Below are positions 1 to 11,579 of a stretch of 64,000 bases of DNA, piece by piece. Both the position numbers and the translations under genes were made by a program. The notes below the pieces were generated by a model. That model did no database searches. It was not told where the DNA came from and worked only from the letters and a program-made list of their open reading frames with translations. Position 1 is the first letter of the stretch. Each line of letters begins with the position of its first letter. Source of the DNA: CALITV01 sp964415795 (GTDB lineage: Bacteria > UBP6 > UBA1177 > JAKLFG01); the NCBI GenBank assembly GCA_964415795.1, contig CAYQBN010000002.1, positions 1 through 64,000 on the forward strand. Reading direction: 5' to 3'.

Positions 1-90
1 AGCATCTATCTGCTCGGGCTTCAAATGGGCGTTCTCCATCGCGCGAGCATCTATCTGCTCGGGCTTCAAATGGGCGTTCTCCATCGCGCG
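1..90. repeat. Perfect 45-bp tandem repeat at window start
   Basis: Two identical 45-bp units (1-45 and 46-90) sit back to back at the very edge. They are in frame (15 codons) with the minus-strand Hsp70-like gene, where they encode the segment beginning MENAHLKPEQ twice. A repeat exactly at a contig end is a common assembly artefact, but a real duplication cannot be excluded. Confidence 0.9.
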
Positions 91-1050
91 GCGGCAACAG
101 TCGAAAGATTTCTCAACGATGGGATCGATGATCTGTTCGAAGAGCGGGCGGTTTACCCTCACTTGATAGTCGAGCATCGTACCGCTCGACATGGGGATGA
201 GATTCTTAATGGTGACCGCGATGCTTTCGGAAACCGAAAGTTCCTTTTTGATCCGTTCTGCCTCAGCGGTGAGGAGCGACCGTACGATGTTGGTGCACTC
301 CATCTTGACGCCATGCGTCGTTTCTATGTCGGCAATGAAGAAGTCGAACAGCGCCGTATCCATATCGTCGCCGCCGAGGAACGATTCTCCCTCGCTCGCA
401 AGGACATCAAAGACATCGTCGTGCACCTCAAGGATCGTGATATCGAAGGTGCCACCGCCAAAATCATAGACGGCGATCCGCTCATTGAAACGGTTGCCGA
501 ATCCGTAGGCGAGCGCCGCCGCCGTCGGCTCGTTGATGATATGCATGACATCAAGTCCCGCTGCCGCACCGGCCATCTGGGTCACCCGTCGCTGCGCCTC
601 GTTGAAGTTAGCAGGGACCGTGATCACCGCTTTTTGTATCGGCGCTCCGACGAAGTCCTCGGCAGCCGCTTTGATCTTACCTAGAATGAAAGCCGAGATG
701 TCCTGCGGTGTATAGCGTTTGTCGTGTATCTGTATCTCAACGGAATCATTGGGTCCTTCTACTATTCGATACGAAAAAAGCTTGGCGTATTTCTTCGTAT
801 CGGGGCTCGAGAACTGGCGGCCAACGAGCCGTTTGACCGAGTAGACGGTATTTTCGGGGTTTTGGGGCAGTTTCCGCTTCGCCTCGCCGCCGATGAGAAC
901 CATCCGCCCGCCATCGATGAAAGAGACGACCGACGGCATGATGGATCCCTGTTCGCCCGTGATGGGAATCGTCTGGGGAATGCCATCTATGACCAATGCC
1001 GCCGCCGTCGTCGAAGTGCCGAGGTCTATGCCAAGGACGTGCGTTGTCAT
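1..1050 (-). CDS. Hsp70 (DnaK-like) chaperone, 3' end cut by window edge
   Basis: This reading frame is open for 350 codons from the ATG at 1050 to the window edge, so only the nucleotide-binding domain is present. Visible Hsp70 signatures are the phosphate-1 loop GIDLGTSTTAA near the N-terminus, NEPTAAALAYGFG in the middle, and the phosphate-2 loop DFGGGTFDITIL. It starts 4 nt after the stop of the upstream Hsp70-like gene (1055-2647) and is a diverged paralogue of it, so the two are co-transcribed and arose by tandem duplication. ATP-driven, cytosolic peptide-binding activity is known for the family; the client is unknown. The last 30 codons contain the 45-bp tandem repeat. Without the C-terminus one cannot say whether it has a lid. 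Confidence 0.9.
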   Translation of the reverse strand, partial: MTTHVLGIDLGTSTTAAALVIDGIPQTIPITGEQGSIMPSVVSFIDGGRMVLIGGEAKRKLPQNPENTVYSVKRLVGRQFSSPDTKKYAKLFSYRIVEGPNDSVEIQIHDKRYTPQDISAFILGKIKAAAEDFVGAPIQKAVITVPANFNEAQRRVTQMAGAAAGLDVMHIINEPTAAALAYGFGNRFNERIAVYDFGGGTFDITILEVHDDVFDVLASEGESFLGGDDMDTALFDFFIADIETTHGVKMECTNIVRSLLTAEAERIKKELSVSESIAVTIKNLIPMSSGTMLDYQVRVNRPLFEQIIDPIVEKSFDCCRRAMENAHLKPEQIDARAMENAHLKPEQIDA

Positions 1051-1054
1051 AGTG

Positions 1055-2647
1055 TCACCCTTCCGGAACCGCGGGTACCCCGCGGTCTATCTCGTCTATG
1101 ATCATCATGATCTCCTGATCGGTGCGGTCGAGGCCAAGAATATTGAGTTCAATGTGTTGATGTTGGCCCGTGTCTTTGTCAATGGCACTCACATGGAGCA
1201 CGCCGTTGGTATCGAGTTCGAAGCGAACCTCGATACGGAGCATCCCGCGCGGTGCCTTGCGCAGGTGCGACAGAGTCAGTTCTCCCATGAGGAGCGATTC
1301 GCTCTTCTTGTTCCCCTCTCCCTGATAGATGCGCACCTTCACCTCTTCCTGATCGTCGTAGGCATTCGTGAAGATGCTCGTCCGTTCGACCGGAAGCGTC
1401 TCGTTCTTGTCGATGAGCACCTCGATGTGGTCGCCGACCGTCCCAACGCCGAGCCCAAGCGGCGTCACATCGAGAAGCACTGGAGACTCCTCGCTACGGT
1501 AAGATTCCTCCAGCGACTGCGCAAGTATCGCCGCCCCCATCGAGACGACGAGTTCTTCTCGTACGCCTGAGCACGGTTCCTTACCAAAGTAGCGTATCAC
1601 CTCCCGCTTGACGAGCGGCACCTTGGTCGCGCCACCGACGAGGATGACCGCGTCGAGATCCTTAGCCTTGAGATGCGCCTCGCCCAGAGTCCGTTCGCAG
1701 ATCTCGAATGTCTTCGCGACGACAGGACCGACGAGCCGCTCGAACATATCGCGCGACAGTTCGAGCGTGTAATCGGCGCGCCGCTCGCCGGGGATGAGGC
1801 CACGGAGGATGACCTTGACCTCCTCTCGATCGGTGAGCGCTATCTTGATCGCCTCGACCTGCGCCGCCAAGGTATTGAGAAGGTCGGGGTGATCCATGAC
1901 GCGGATCCCGAACTTCTTCTCGACATCATAGACGAAGTATTCCAAGAGAGCATTGTCCATGTCGTCGCCACCGAGGAACGAGTTGCCTCCCGTCGCGAGG
2001 ACATCGAGCACCTTGTTGCGCGTCTCGAGGATCGTCATATCGAAAGTGCCGCCGCCAAGGTCGTAGACCGCGACCCGCTCGTTCGCCGCGGAGCCGAATC
2101 CATAGGCAAGCGCCGCCGCCGTCGGTTCGTTGACGATGCGCAACACTTCGAGACCGGCGAGTTTCCCGGCGTTCTGCGTGGCGCGCCGCTGTGCCTCGTT
2201 GAAGTTCGCCGGAACCGTGATGACGGCACGGGAGAGCGGCTCCCCGAGGTGCTTCACTGCCGCTTCAACCGCTCGCTTGAGCACAAAGGAAGAGATCTCT
2301 TGGGGAGCATAGGCTCGATCCCCGACATGGACGACTATCGAATCGTTGCTTCCCTCCGCGATACGATAGGGGAAACGCAGGATCGCCACCTCGGTGTCAG
2401 GGTGCGAGAAGGTGCGTCCGATGATGCGCTTGATGGACCACACCGTGCGGTCGGGATGGCAAAGGCGGAGATTCTTCGCCGCGCTTCCCACCATCACCGG
2501 ATCTCCCTTTTCATCGAAATGAACGACCGAGGGAAGGAGCAGGCGACCGTCCTCTTCAACGGGAATGACCTCGGGAATGCCGTCGCGCACCACCGAAACG
2601 ATGGTCGTCGTCGTGCCAAGGTCTATGCCGAGGACCGGTTGTGCCAT
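1055..2647 (-). CDS. Hsp70 family chaperone lacking most of the C-terminal lid
   Basis: The protein has 530 residues against about 600-640 for ordinary DnaK. It has the full ATPase domain (GIDLGTTTTIVSVV at residues 6-19, NEPTAAALAYGFG, DLGGGTFDMTIL, VGGATKVPLV). It also has the hydrophobic interdomain linker VLLDVTPLGLG and a beta-sandwich substrate domain ending at LNILGLDRTDQEI. After that only about 20 residues remain, so the alpha-helical lid and the C-terminal EEVD-like tail are missing. It follows frr by 6 nt and precedes a second Hsp70 gene by 4 nt, so it lies in a pyrH-frr-hsp70-hsp70 transcript. No dnaJ or grpE is beside it, so a specialised rather than housekeeping role is likely. 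The family call is secure; the role is inference. Confidence 0.93.
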   Translation of the reverse strand: MAQPVLGIDLGTTTTIVSVVRDGIPEVIPVEEDGRLLLPSVVHFDEKGDPVMVGSAAKNLRLCHPDRTVWSIKRIIGRTFSHPDTEVAILRFPYRIAEGSNDSIVVHVGDRAYAPQEISSFVLKRAVEAAVKHLGEPLSRAVITVPANFNEAQRRATQNAGKLAGLEVLRIVNEPTAAALAYGFGSAANERVAVYDLGGGTFDMTILETRNKVLDVLATGGNSFLGGDDMDNALLEYFVYDVEKKFGIRVMDHPDLLNTLAAQVEAIKIALTDREEVKVILRGLIPGERRADYTLELSRDMFERLVGPVVAKTFEICERTLGEAHLKAKDLDAVILVGGATKVPLVKREVIRYFGKEPCSGVREELVVSMGAAILAQSLEESYRSEESPVLLDVTPLGLGVGTVGDHIEVLIDKNETLPVERTSIFTNAYDDQEEVKVRIYQGEGNKKSESLLMGELTLSHLRKAPRGMLRIEVRFELDTNGVLHVSAIDKDTGQHQHIELNILGLDRTDQEIMMIIDEIDRGVPAVPEG

Positions 2648-2653
2648 CGCGCC

Positions 2654-3217
2654 TCAGTTCTCCATCACTTCCTTCTCCTTTTTCGCCGCTATCTCGTCGA
2701 GCATCTTGAGGAAATTCTTGAGTTCCTTCTCGACCGTCTCGGTATGCTTCTTCTCATCATCTTCGGTGATGAGCTTATCCTTTTGCGCCTTCTTGATCTC
2801 GTCTATCGCATCGCGGCGGATGTGGCGTTGACTCACACGGAACTTCTCGGTGACCTGATGGATCTGCTTGACGATCTCCTTGCGCCGCTCTTCGGAAAGC
2901 GCCGGGATGGGTACCTTGACGAAGTGGCCGTCGTTTATCGGGTTGAGCCCGAGGTTCGCGTTGCGGATCGCCGTCTCTATTTCCTTTATTTGAGTCTTGT
3001 CCCACGGTTGGACGACAAGCATTCGCGGATCGGGACTCGTGATGGAAGCCATCTGAGAAAGCGGCGTCTTTTGGCCGTAGTAGTTCACCGTAACACCGTC
3101 GAGGATCGCCGGAGTCGCCTTACCGGTGCGAAACGCGGCGAGTTCCCCCCGGTACGCCTCGATCGATTTCTGGAATTTGTCCTTAAGCCGGTCGAAAAAG
3201 GCCTTCTGATCAAACAT
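2654..3217 (-). CDS. frr: Ribosome recycling factor
   Basis: At 187 residues this matches the usual 185-residue ribosome recycling factor. With EF-G it splits the post-termination ribosome into subunits in the cytoplasm. Recognisable family segments are the N-terminal helix with FRTGKATPAILDGV, the VNYYGQKTPLSQMA segment in domain II, the WDKTQIKEIE region, and the C-terminal KEIVKQIHQVTEKFRVSQRH helix followed by IRRDAIDEIKKAQKD. The start at 3217 has a good ribosome binding site (GAGGAGG about 7 nt upstream). It lies 20 nt downstream of pyrH, the classical pyrH-frr order in bacteria, and 6 nt upstream of an Hsp70-like gene. Confidence 0.98.
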   Translation of the reverse strand: MFDQKAFFDRLKDKFQKSIEAYRGELAAFRTGKATPAILDGVTVNYYGQKTPLSQMASITSPDPRMLVVQPWDKTQIKEIETAIRNANLGLNPINDGHFVKVPIPALSEERRKEIVKQIHQVTEKFRVSQRHIRRDAIDEIKKAQKDKLITEDDEKKHTETVEKELKNFLKMLDEIAAKKEKEVMEN

Positions 3218-3237
3218 GGTATTCCTCCTCCGTATCG

Positions 3238-3945
3238 TTACACCGTAATGAGACTGCCGATATCGTCACCCCGGAGCGCCGCGAGTATCGCGCCGGGGGT
3301 GAAGATGTTCACGATCTTGATGGCGAGTTTGTTCTCGGCACACAGCTGGAGCGCCGAGGCATCCATCACCTGATACCCTTTCCTCAGTGCCTCGGCGAAG
3401 GTGGTGCGCTTGATGAAGACCGCGTCGCGGTTGCGCGCCGGGTCCTTGTCGTAGAGACCATCCACCTTCGTCGCCTTGATGAGCAGGTCGGCCCCTATCT
3501 CGACCGCGCGGAGCGCCGCCGCCGTGTCGGTGGTGAAGAACGGATTGCCGGTCCCGGCCCCGAAGATGACCACCCGTCCTTTCTCGAGGTGCCGGATCGC
3601 CCGGCGACGGATATACGGTTCAGCGACCTTGCTCATTTCGATGGCCGATTGGACGCGGGTCGCTATCCCCTGCTTCTCGAAAGCCGACTGGAGCGCGAGC
3701 GCGTTGATGACGGTGGCGATCATCCCCATGTAGTCGCCGGTAGCTCGATCTATGCCGGTCCGTTCGGTCTGCTGGAGGCCACGGAAGATGTTGCCGCCCC
3801 CCACGACGATAGCGGTCTGGATCCCTTCCTTCACCACCTGTTCCACCTCGCCGGCGAGGTAGGAGAGGAACTGCGGCGCGATGGGCGCGCCGTCGGGCGC
3901 AAGGAGCGCCTCGCCGCTCAACTTGAGAAGTATGCGCCGGTACAT
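3238..3945 (-). CDS. pyrH: UMP kinase
   Basis: This 235-residue protein is a bacterial UMP kinase of the amino acid kinase fold. It phosphorylates UMP to UDP with ATP in pyrimidine nucleotide synthesis. It starts RRILLKLSGEALL (family consensus KLSGEAL) and carries VVGGGNIFRG, the nucleotide-binding loop VIFGAGTGNPFFTTDTAAALRA, and ATKVDGLYDKDP. The ATG at 3945 follows GGAGG with suitable spacing. It is first in the pyrH-frr-hsp70-hsp70 run, and a TTGAAA/TAGGGT promoter lies just upstream. Length and motifs are normal. Confidence 0.98.
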   Translation of the reverse strand: MYRRILLKLSGEALLAPDGAPIAPQFLSYLAGEVEQVVKEGIQTAIVVGGGNIFRGLQQTERTGIDRATGDYMGMIATVINALALQSAFEKQGIATRVQSAIEMSKVAEPYIRRRAIRHLEKGRVVIFGAGTGNPFFTTDTAAALRAVEIGADLLIKATKVDGLYDKDPARNRDAVFIKRTTFAEALRKGYQVMDASALQLCAENKLAIKIVNIFTPGAILAALRGDDIGSLITV

Positions 3946-3974
3946 CGTGCCGCCTCCATCGGGGTAACCGCACT

Positions 3975-4003
3975 ACCCTAGCGCGGCGGAGTCTCTTTTT
4001 CAA
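3975..4003 (-). promoter_or_regulatory. Putative sigma70-type promoter for pyrH-frr
   Basis: On the minus strand TTGAAA (3998-4003) and TAGGGT (3975-3980) are separated by 17 bp, 30 bp upstream of the pyrH start. The same -10 form, TAGGGT, recurs in the lpoB promoter at 18010. Confidence 0.5.
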
Positions 4004-4034
4004 GTTTTCCCGAAGCCGAAAGGCCATAAGAAAC

Positions 4035-4062
4035 TTGCCGAAACCGATCTTCTTGCGACAAT
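4035..4062 (+). promoter_or_regulatory. Possible promoter for yjbQ
   Basis: TTGCCG (4035-4040) and GACAAT (4057-4062) are spaced 16 bp apart, 36 bp upstream of the yjbQ ATG. This is a weak match, divergent from the pyrH promoter. Confidence 0.3.
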
Positions 4063-4098
4063 GGGAAGAAACCAGTAACGGCGACTGGAGGAACTGTC

Positions 4099-4515
4099 AT
4101 GAAACACTATCGCAAAGAGATCGTGCTCAACACCCCGACGCGCCGTGCCTTCGTCAACATTACTCCCGAAGTGGAGAGCGCGGTTGTCGAAAGCGGCGTC
4201 AAAGAGGGGATCGTCCTCGTCAACTCGATGCACATCACCGCGAGTGTCTTCATCAACGACGACGAACAAGGGCTCCACCACGACTTCGAGCAGTGGCTCG
4301 AGAAACTGGCGCCCGAAAAACCCCATTCCCAGTACCGCCACAACGGCGCCGAGGACAACGCCGACGCCCATCTCAAACGCCAGATCATGGGACGCGAGGT
4401 CGTCGTGGCGATAACGAACGGACGACTCGACTTCGGTCCGTGGGAGCAGATATTCTACGGTGAATTCGACGGAATGCGTCGCAAACGGGTGCTCATCAAA
4501 ATAATCGGGGAATAG
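4099..4515 (+). CDS. yjbQ: YjbQ/UPF0047 family protein
   Basis: The 138-residue protein covers the whole YjbQ family (Pfam UPF0047, also annotated as secondary thiamine-phosphate synthase). Conserved family features are NSMHITASVFINDDE near residue 50, a His/Asp-rich loop with HNGAEDNADAHLKRQIMG, and the C-terminal PWEQIFYGEFDG. The clustered His and Asp residues probably bind a metal. Its true cellular role is poorly settled; weak thiamine phosphate synthase activity has been reported for the E. coli member. It has a GGAGG ribosome binding site, stands alone, and is divergent from pyrH. Confidence 0.92.
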   Translation: MKHYRKEIVLNTPTRRAFVNITPEVESAVVESGVKEGIVLVNSMHITASVFINDDEQGLHHDFEQWLEKLAPEKPHSQYRHNGAEDNADAHLKRQIMGREVVVAITNGRLDFGPWEQIFYGEFDGMRRKRVLIKIIGE

Positions 4516-4591
4516 TCGAAAAAATCCCACTTCAGGGACACTCCCTGTCACCGCAGTCGTGGTATGGTGGGGGTGAGTCAAGGAGGTAAAC

Positions 4592-6232
4592 ATGGCTGAA
4601 GTCTTCGATCTCATTGCATTTTTCGAGGAAACGGCAAATCTGAAGCGCCTGTTCGCGGCGAAAAAGCCGCGCGGCCCTCAACAGCGCTACCTGATGAAGC
4701 GCTATGGACTGTCGGTGAGCGAGTCGGCCCTTTTCATGGCCGTTCTCTCTCGGCAACTCGAGGGGGAAGAGACCAGCATTCCACGGATCGCCAACGAGAG
4801 CGACCTCACGGAACACTATCACGGTATGGTGCGTGACTACTTCTCGCTTTCGAAAAAGCGCCTCCTGCGATCCATCTCCCTGCCCCACCGTCCGGTGCGG
4901 CTCACCTGCACCGTCCATCCCGACATCTTCGCGGCGCTCATGAAAGGCGAACTGGAGGATGAGCCGTTCGACCCTGCCGATCCCTTTGCGGCACTCGACC
5001 GGTTCTCGGCGATCTGGGAGCAACTCACGGACCGCGAGAATCGCGATATCGAACAGTTCGAGTCAGAGTACCGATCGCTCATTGCGCAGATGAGTCCCGA
5101 CAACCGGCTCGCGGAACTCATCAGGTCATTTTCGTTCCCCGAACAGGTGATGCTCCTCGTGGCGGCGGTCGATCAGATAGAGTCGCGGCGCACAGGGGTT
5201 GACCTGCACGAGTTCACGAACGCCATCTTTCCCTCACTCCGCCGCCGCGCCGCCTTTCTGCGTGATGTGACGCAAGATGTTCTGCCGGTGCTCGCCGAAG
5301 GACTCATCATCTTGCAGGAACAGGATGACAACCCTTTCTCGCGCTCGCCCGACTTCACCCTCTCCCCGAAGGCGCGGGATCAGATATTCGGCACCCGGAA
5401 AATCGGGCAAAAGAAGCGGATCGCCGTCCCGCCTTTCTTCTCGCACCGCTGCTGGCGCGACAAGGGCCCCGAACTCTTTTTCGACAATCGCCTCTCGGCA
5501 GAACTCGACACCGTGGCACGCGCCCTGTCCCGTTCCGGTGAGGGACGACGACTGTTCGAGAAGCGGCTCAAGGAGCGCGGCCTGCCGACCGGCTTCACCG
5601 CGCTCTTCTACGGCGCGCCCGGCACCGGCAAGACGGCGGCGGTCCATGAACTTGCGCGCCGCGTGAAGCGCGACATCCTGCAGGTCGAGATGGCGGCTAT
5701 CCGCGACAAGTGGGTCGGCGAGTCGGAGAAACGGACCCGCGCCATCTTCACCGAATACCGCGCCGCCGCCGAGGCGATGAAAGTGATGCCGATCCTGTTC
5801 CTCAACGAGGCCGATGCGCTCCTCTCGCACCGTCTAGAGGCGCGTCATTCGGTCGACCAGATGCACAACACCATGCAGAACATCCTGCTCGAAGAAATGG
5901 AGAAGTTCGAGGGCATCCTCATCGCGACGACCAACCTCACCGGCATGCTCGACGACGCCTTCAGCCGCCGGTTTCTCTACAAACTGAAGTTCCCCGAACC
6001 GACTCCCGAGGTCCGCGCCCGCATCTGGCGATCGAAACTGCCCGAACTCACCGAGGCCGAAGCGCGAACGCTTGCCGAACATACGCTCACCGGTGGCGAG
6101 ATAGAGAATGTGGCGCGCCGCTACATCGTGGACACCCTCTTCAGCGGCAAACCTGACCTCGAACGGCTTGAGGCGCTCTGCGCCGAGGAGGCGTCGCTGA
6201 AGCGGGGAGAGAAACGTAAGGTGGGGTTTTGA
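4592..6232 (+). CDS. AAA ATPase with long N-terminal helical region
   Basis: This is a 546-residue protein. Residues 1-330 are helical with no family I recognise. The C-terminal 210 residues form one classical AAA module: Walker A GAPGTGKT (341-348), a pore-loop-like KWVGESEK segment, and a Walker B at 401-408 reading ILFLNEAD. The usual Asp is Asn here, as in some bacterial AAA groups. An ATTNLTGMLDDAFSRRF sensor/arginine-finger region follows. It should form an ATP-driven hexamer that remodels a protein, but the substrate is unknown. It has a strong AAGGAGG ribosome binding site. Its stop codon is immediately followed by the ATG of a small gene (6233), so the two are translationally coupled and probably work together. 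Confidence 0.9.
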   Translation: MAEVFDLIAFFEETANLKRLFAAKKPRGPQQRYLMKRYGLSVSESALFMAVLSRQLEGEETSIPRIANESDLTEHYHGMVRDYFSLSKKRLLRSISLPHRPVRLTCTVHPDIFAALMKGELEDEPFDPADPFAALDRFSAIWEQLTDRENRDIEQFESEYRSLIAQMSPDNRLAELIRSFSFPEQVMLLVAAVDQIESRRTGVDLHEFTNAIFPSLRRRAAFLRDVTQDVLPVLAEGLIILQEQDDNPFSRSPDFTLSPKARDQIFGTRKIGQKKRIAVPPFFSHRCWRDKGPELFFDNRLSAELDTVARALSRSGEGRRLFEKRLKERGLPTGFTALFYGAPGTGKTAAVHELARRVKRDILQVEMAAIRDKWVGESEKRTRAIFTEYRAAAEAMKVMPILFLNEADALLSHRLEARHSVDQMHNTMQNILLEEMEKFEGILIATTNLTGMLDDAFSRRFLYKLKFPEPTPEVRARIWRSKLPELTEAEARTLAEHTLTGGEIENVARRYIVDTLFSGKPDLERLEALCAEEASLKRGEKRKVGF

Positions 6233-6622
6233 ATGGACTGTGGAACGACGATAAAACTTCGTGTTGAACCATCCTTTGAGGAGCATTTTGAGGTTATCGT
6301 AGAACTCCGATCCACCGGTGATAGCGGACGCGTAAAGGTCATCCGCAAGTGGTCGCGCGACCCGCGGACAACAAAACGCGACCTGCCACCTCAAGAGGCG
6401 GACCGCATAAGGCAACTACTCGAAGGCTTGTGCATCAGCGGGGTGTCGCCCGAAATGATGGGGCTCGACAGCACCACCTATTCCCTGCTGATAGAATCCT
6501 ACCCGCTCTCGCTGGAACTTGGCTGGTGGTCAAGTCCCCCTTCTTCGTGGGTCGGGGTATCCGTTTTGGTAGATGCCCTCTGCGCGTTGGGGGAAGGATG
6601 CGCGGGTCCCCTCCAGAGATAA
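6233..6622 (+). CDS. Small conserved-looking protein coupled to the AAA ATPase
   Basis: The 129-residue protein is not recognised. Its start codon abuts the AAA ATPase stop (TGA then ATG), so it is translated by coupling and is probably a partner or adaptor of that ATPase. The N-terminal half looks like a small beta-rich domain (TIKLRVEPSFEEHFEVIVEL). The C-terminal half has an amphipathic LELGWWSSPPSSW segment and a final helix. No signal peptide or membrane segment is visible. The codon pattern matches the flanking genes, which supports it being real. Function is unknown. Confidence 0.65.
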   Translation: MDCGTTIKLRVEPSFEEHFEVIVELRSTGDSGRVKVIRKWSRDPRTTKRDLPPQEADRIRQLLEGLCISGVSPEMMGLDSTTYSLLIESYPLSLELGWWSSPPSSWVGVSVLVDALCALGEGCAGPLQR

Positions 6623-6671
6623 AAGGGGGCTCCCATGTCATGAAGAGTTCAAACCCCATGAGGGACGGTGA

Positions 6672-6914
6672 CTTCTCGCCGAAATTTACCAACAGATTCC
6701 GGTGCCGCGTGAAAGCACCACCGAGGAGGAAATGATCGCCTTCGTGCACGCGGTGCAGAAGGAACACCCTCTCCGGTGCGTGCTCGTCCCTGCCCCGGGA
6801 CAGGCCTTCTGGTTCAATGAGCACGGAGAGATCATCCATCGCGACGAAAAGGACGCGCGACTGCCGTGGGCAAAACCGGATGTTGGAATGGTAATCAGGA
6901 GAGCAAAACCGTAA
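6672..6914 (+). pseudogene. Short open frame, possibly a truncated gene
   Basis: The frame is open from 6672 to the stop at 6914. The only candidate start is GTG at 6702 (70 residues), without a clear ribosome binding site. The reading frame upstream of the GTG (LLAEIYQQIPVPRES) reads as naturally as the rest, which suggests the true 5' end was lost by a frameshift or deletion near 6670. The sequence (for example RCVLVPAPGQAFWFNEHGE) resembles no family I know. It follows the AAA/small-gene pair by about 50-80 nt and may belong to it. Confidence 0.35.
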
Positions 6915-7004
6915 AATGAAGGACTAACCCTACTCTTCCCCGCCCTCAACATTGGAGAATTATTTTCCCGGGACCTTATCAAAGAATGGGGCTGTTTGGC
7001 TCTT

Positions 7005-7523
7005 TCATTTATTTTCTTTTTTATACATCACCTTGCCTAGTCTCTGAAGAGTGCTGACAGGCATGTCTTTCCTTCTTTCCTTTTTATTCTTTATCCTTTT
7101 TTCGTTTATATCGTGGAAATATTCTTGAATCTTATTTTTCGGTATCTTGTAGATAGCAAGCACCTCATATTGCATATCAAGCAAAACCAAAAGAGCATAA
7201 TCAAAAGGAACATTGTAATCCTTATCCAGCAATTTTCCTGTCATTATCGATCTTTTATCTTTTATTCTTCTTGTTTTGATCTGGATCTTTTTGTTTTTTC
7301 CGTCAAGAGCATCATAGCCTGCATTAATGTCATTTCTCATCAGTTTAAGCTTACACTTTTGCGCGGCTATTACCTCGCCGACGATACTTGTAATATTGAG
7401 CTGCTTGCCGATCTCACGCTCGAACTCTAATGAAGCATTTATTGCGTTCTTCAGCAATTTCACTGTTTTTGGTGTCACCTTAATCGTTTCGGATTTTTCT
7501 TTCTTGACAATGTCCTTCACCAT
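7005..7523 (-). CDS. Putative PD-(D/E)xK-like nuclease (DUF6998-like), AT-rich
   Basis: The start is set at the ATG at 7523 because GGAGG lies 5 nt upstream; an earlier ATG at 7535 lacks this. The 172-residue protein has a Lys-rich N-terminal helical part, then a core of the form GEVIAAQKCKL, NAGYDALDGK, IQIKTRR and FDYALLVLLD. A Gly-Tyr-Asp-Ala strand followed by Gln-Ile-Lys is what one expects for the PD-(D/E)xK fold as seen in DUF6998-type proteins. Asp of GYDA and Gln/Lys of QIK would be the active-site residues. The gene is markedly richer in A/T than its neighbours and uses AAA/AAT heavily, so it was probably acquired horizontally. Target and role are unknown; a defence or mobile-element origin is possible. 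Confidence 0.6.
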   Translation of the reverse strand: MVKDIVKKEKSETIKVTPKTVKLLKNAINASLEFEREIGKQLNITSIVGEVIAAQKCKLKLMRNDINAGYDALDGKNKKIQIKTRRIKDKRSIMTGKLLDKDYNVPFDYALLVLLDMQYEVLAIYKIPKNKIQEYFHDINEKRIKNKKERRKDMPVSTLQRLGKVMYKKENK

Positions 7524-7597
7524 CTTATCCTCCATAGCAATAAATATATTCGGGCCCTTAGAAATTGCTAGCGGGGTCAGTTCTTCATTTTACGGTT

Positions 7598-7905
7598 TCA
7601 CCCACTTTTTGAACTCCGGAGTCGGGGGCAATCCCCGACATTAAGATATTTCTTCGCCGCTTGAGTCTTTTTGACTTTGCCGTTCGTCCATCGAACTATT
7701 CGAATTTTTCGAACAGTTGCCAAATCAAAGGATGTTTCGCCGTTCATCCCGTCTCCCTCATCGCTTCCTGCATATACTCATTCTCCTCTCCCGATGCAAT
7801 TTTTTCCGCCACTCTTTCCCCCACCTCCCGAACTCCCGCCTGAACTTCTCCGCGCCGCCGTTCGCGTGATGACGAAGCATCTTGTCTAAACTTGTCTAAA
7901 ATTGT
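7598..7905 (-). pseudogene. Remnant of one or two small genes upstream of the nuclease-like gene
   Basis: On the minus strand two short frames overlap by ATGA at 7744-7747. The upstream frame (7905 to 7744, about 53 residues, ending MQEAMRETG) has no canonical start codon. The downstream one (7747 to 7598, 49 residues) begins MNGETSFDLATVRKIRIV and holds a basic region KVKKTQAAKKYL. Both read like real protein rather than random sequence, and together may be one frameshifted gene. I recognise no family. The rest of the 459-bp gap (7524-7982) holds only the hairpin, the iterons and the promoter listed separately. Confidence 0.3.
7621..7639. repeat. GC-rich inverted repeat
   Basis: GTCGGGG (7621-7627) and CCCCGAC (7633-7639) can pair around the 5-nt loop GCAAT. 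There is no T-run on either side, so it is not a clear terminator. It lies inside the small-gene remnant. Confidence 0.5.
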
Positions 7906-7910
7906 CTAAA
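7881..7910 (+). promoter_or_regulatory. Three tandem 10-bp repeats upstream of the PFOR gene
   Basis: The units CTTGTCTAAA, CTTGTCTAAA and ATTGTCTAAA follow one another without a gap, so they repeat at about one helical turn. They end just before the putative -35 box of the pyruvate:ferredoxin oxidoreductase promoter. This arrangement suits a regulator binding on one face of the DNA. The regulator is unknown. Confidence 0.45.
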
Positions 7911-7913
7911 AAA

Positions 7914-7942
7914 TTGCCAACACTGCCCTTCCATGATATGAG
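7914..7942 (+). promoter_or_regulatory. Putative promoter of the PFOR gene
   Basis: TTGCCA (7914-7919) and TATGAG (7937-7942) are separated by 17 bp, about 40 bp before the ATG at 7983. A ribosome binding site AGGAGG lies at about 7970. Confidence 0.45.
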
Positions 7943-7982
7943 GCGGCGTTACGGAAACCATACTTTATCAGGAGGATATCTC

Positions 7983-11566
<3,584 letters not shown>

Positions 11567-11579
11567 TCGTGAGGTAAGC

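Noticed and set aside
4532..4546. Hairpin CAGGGA/TCCCTG after yjbQ as terminator
   Set aside because: The stem is short and no T-run follows.
7661..7889. Short plus-strand frames in the gap before PFOR
   Set aside because: No ribosome binding sites and low-complexity residues. The minus-strand reading looks more natural.
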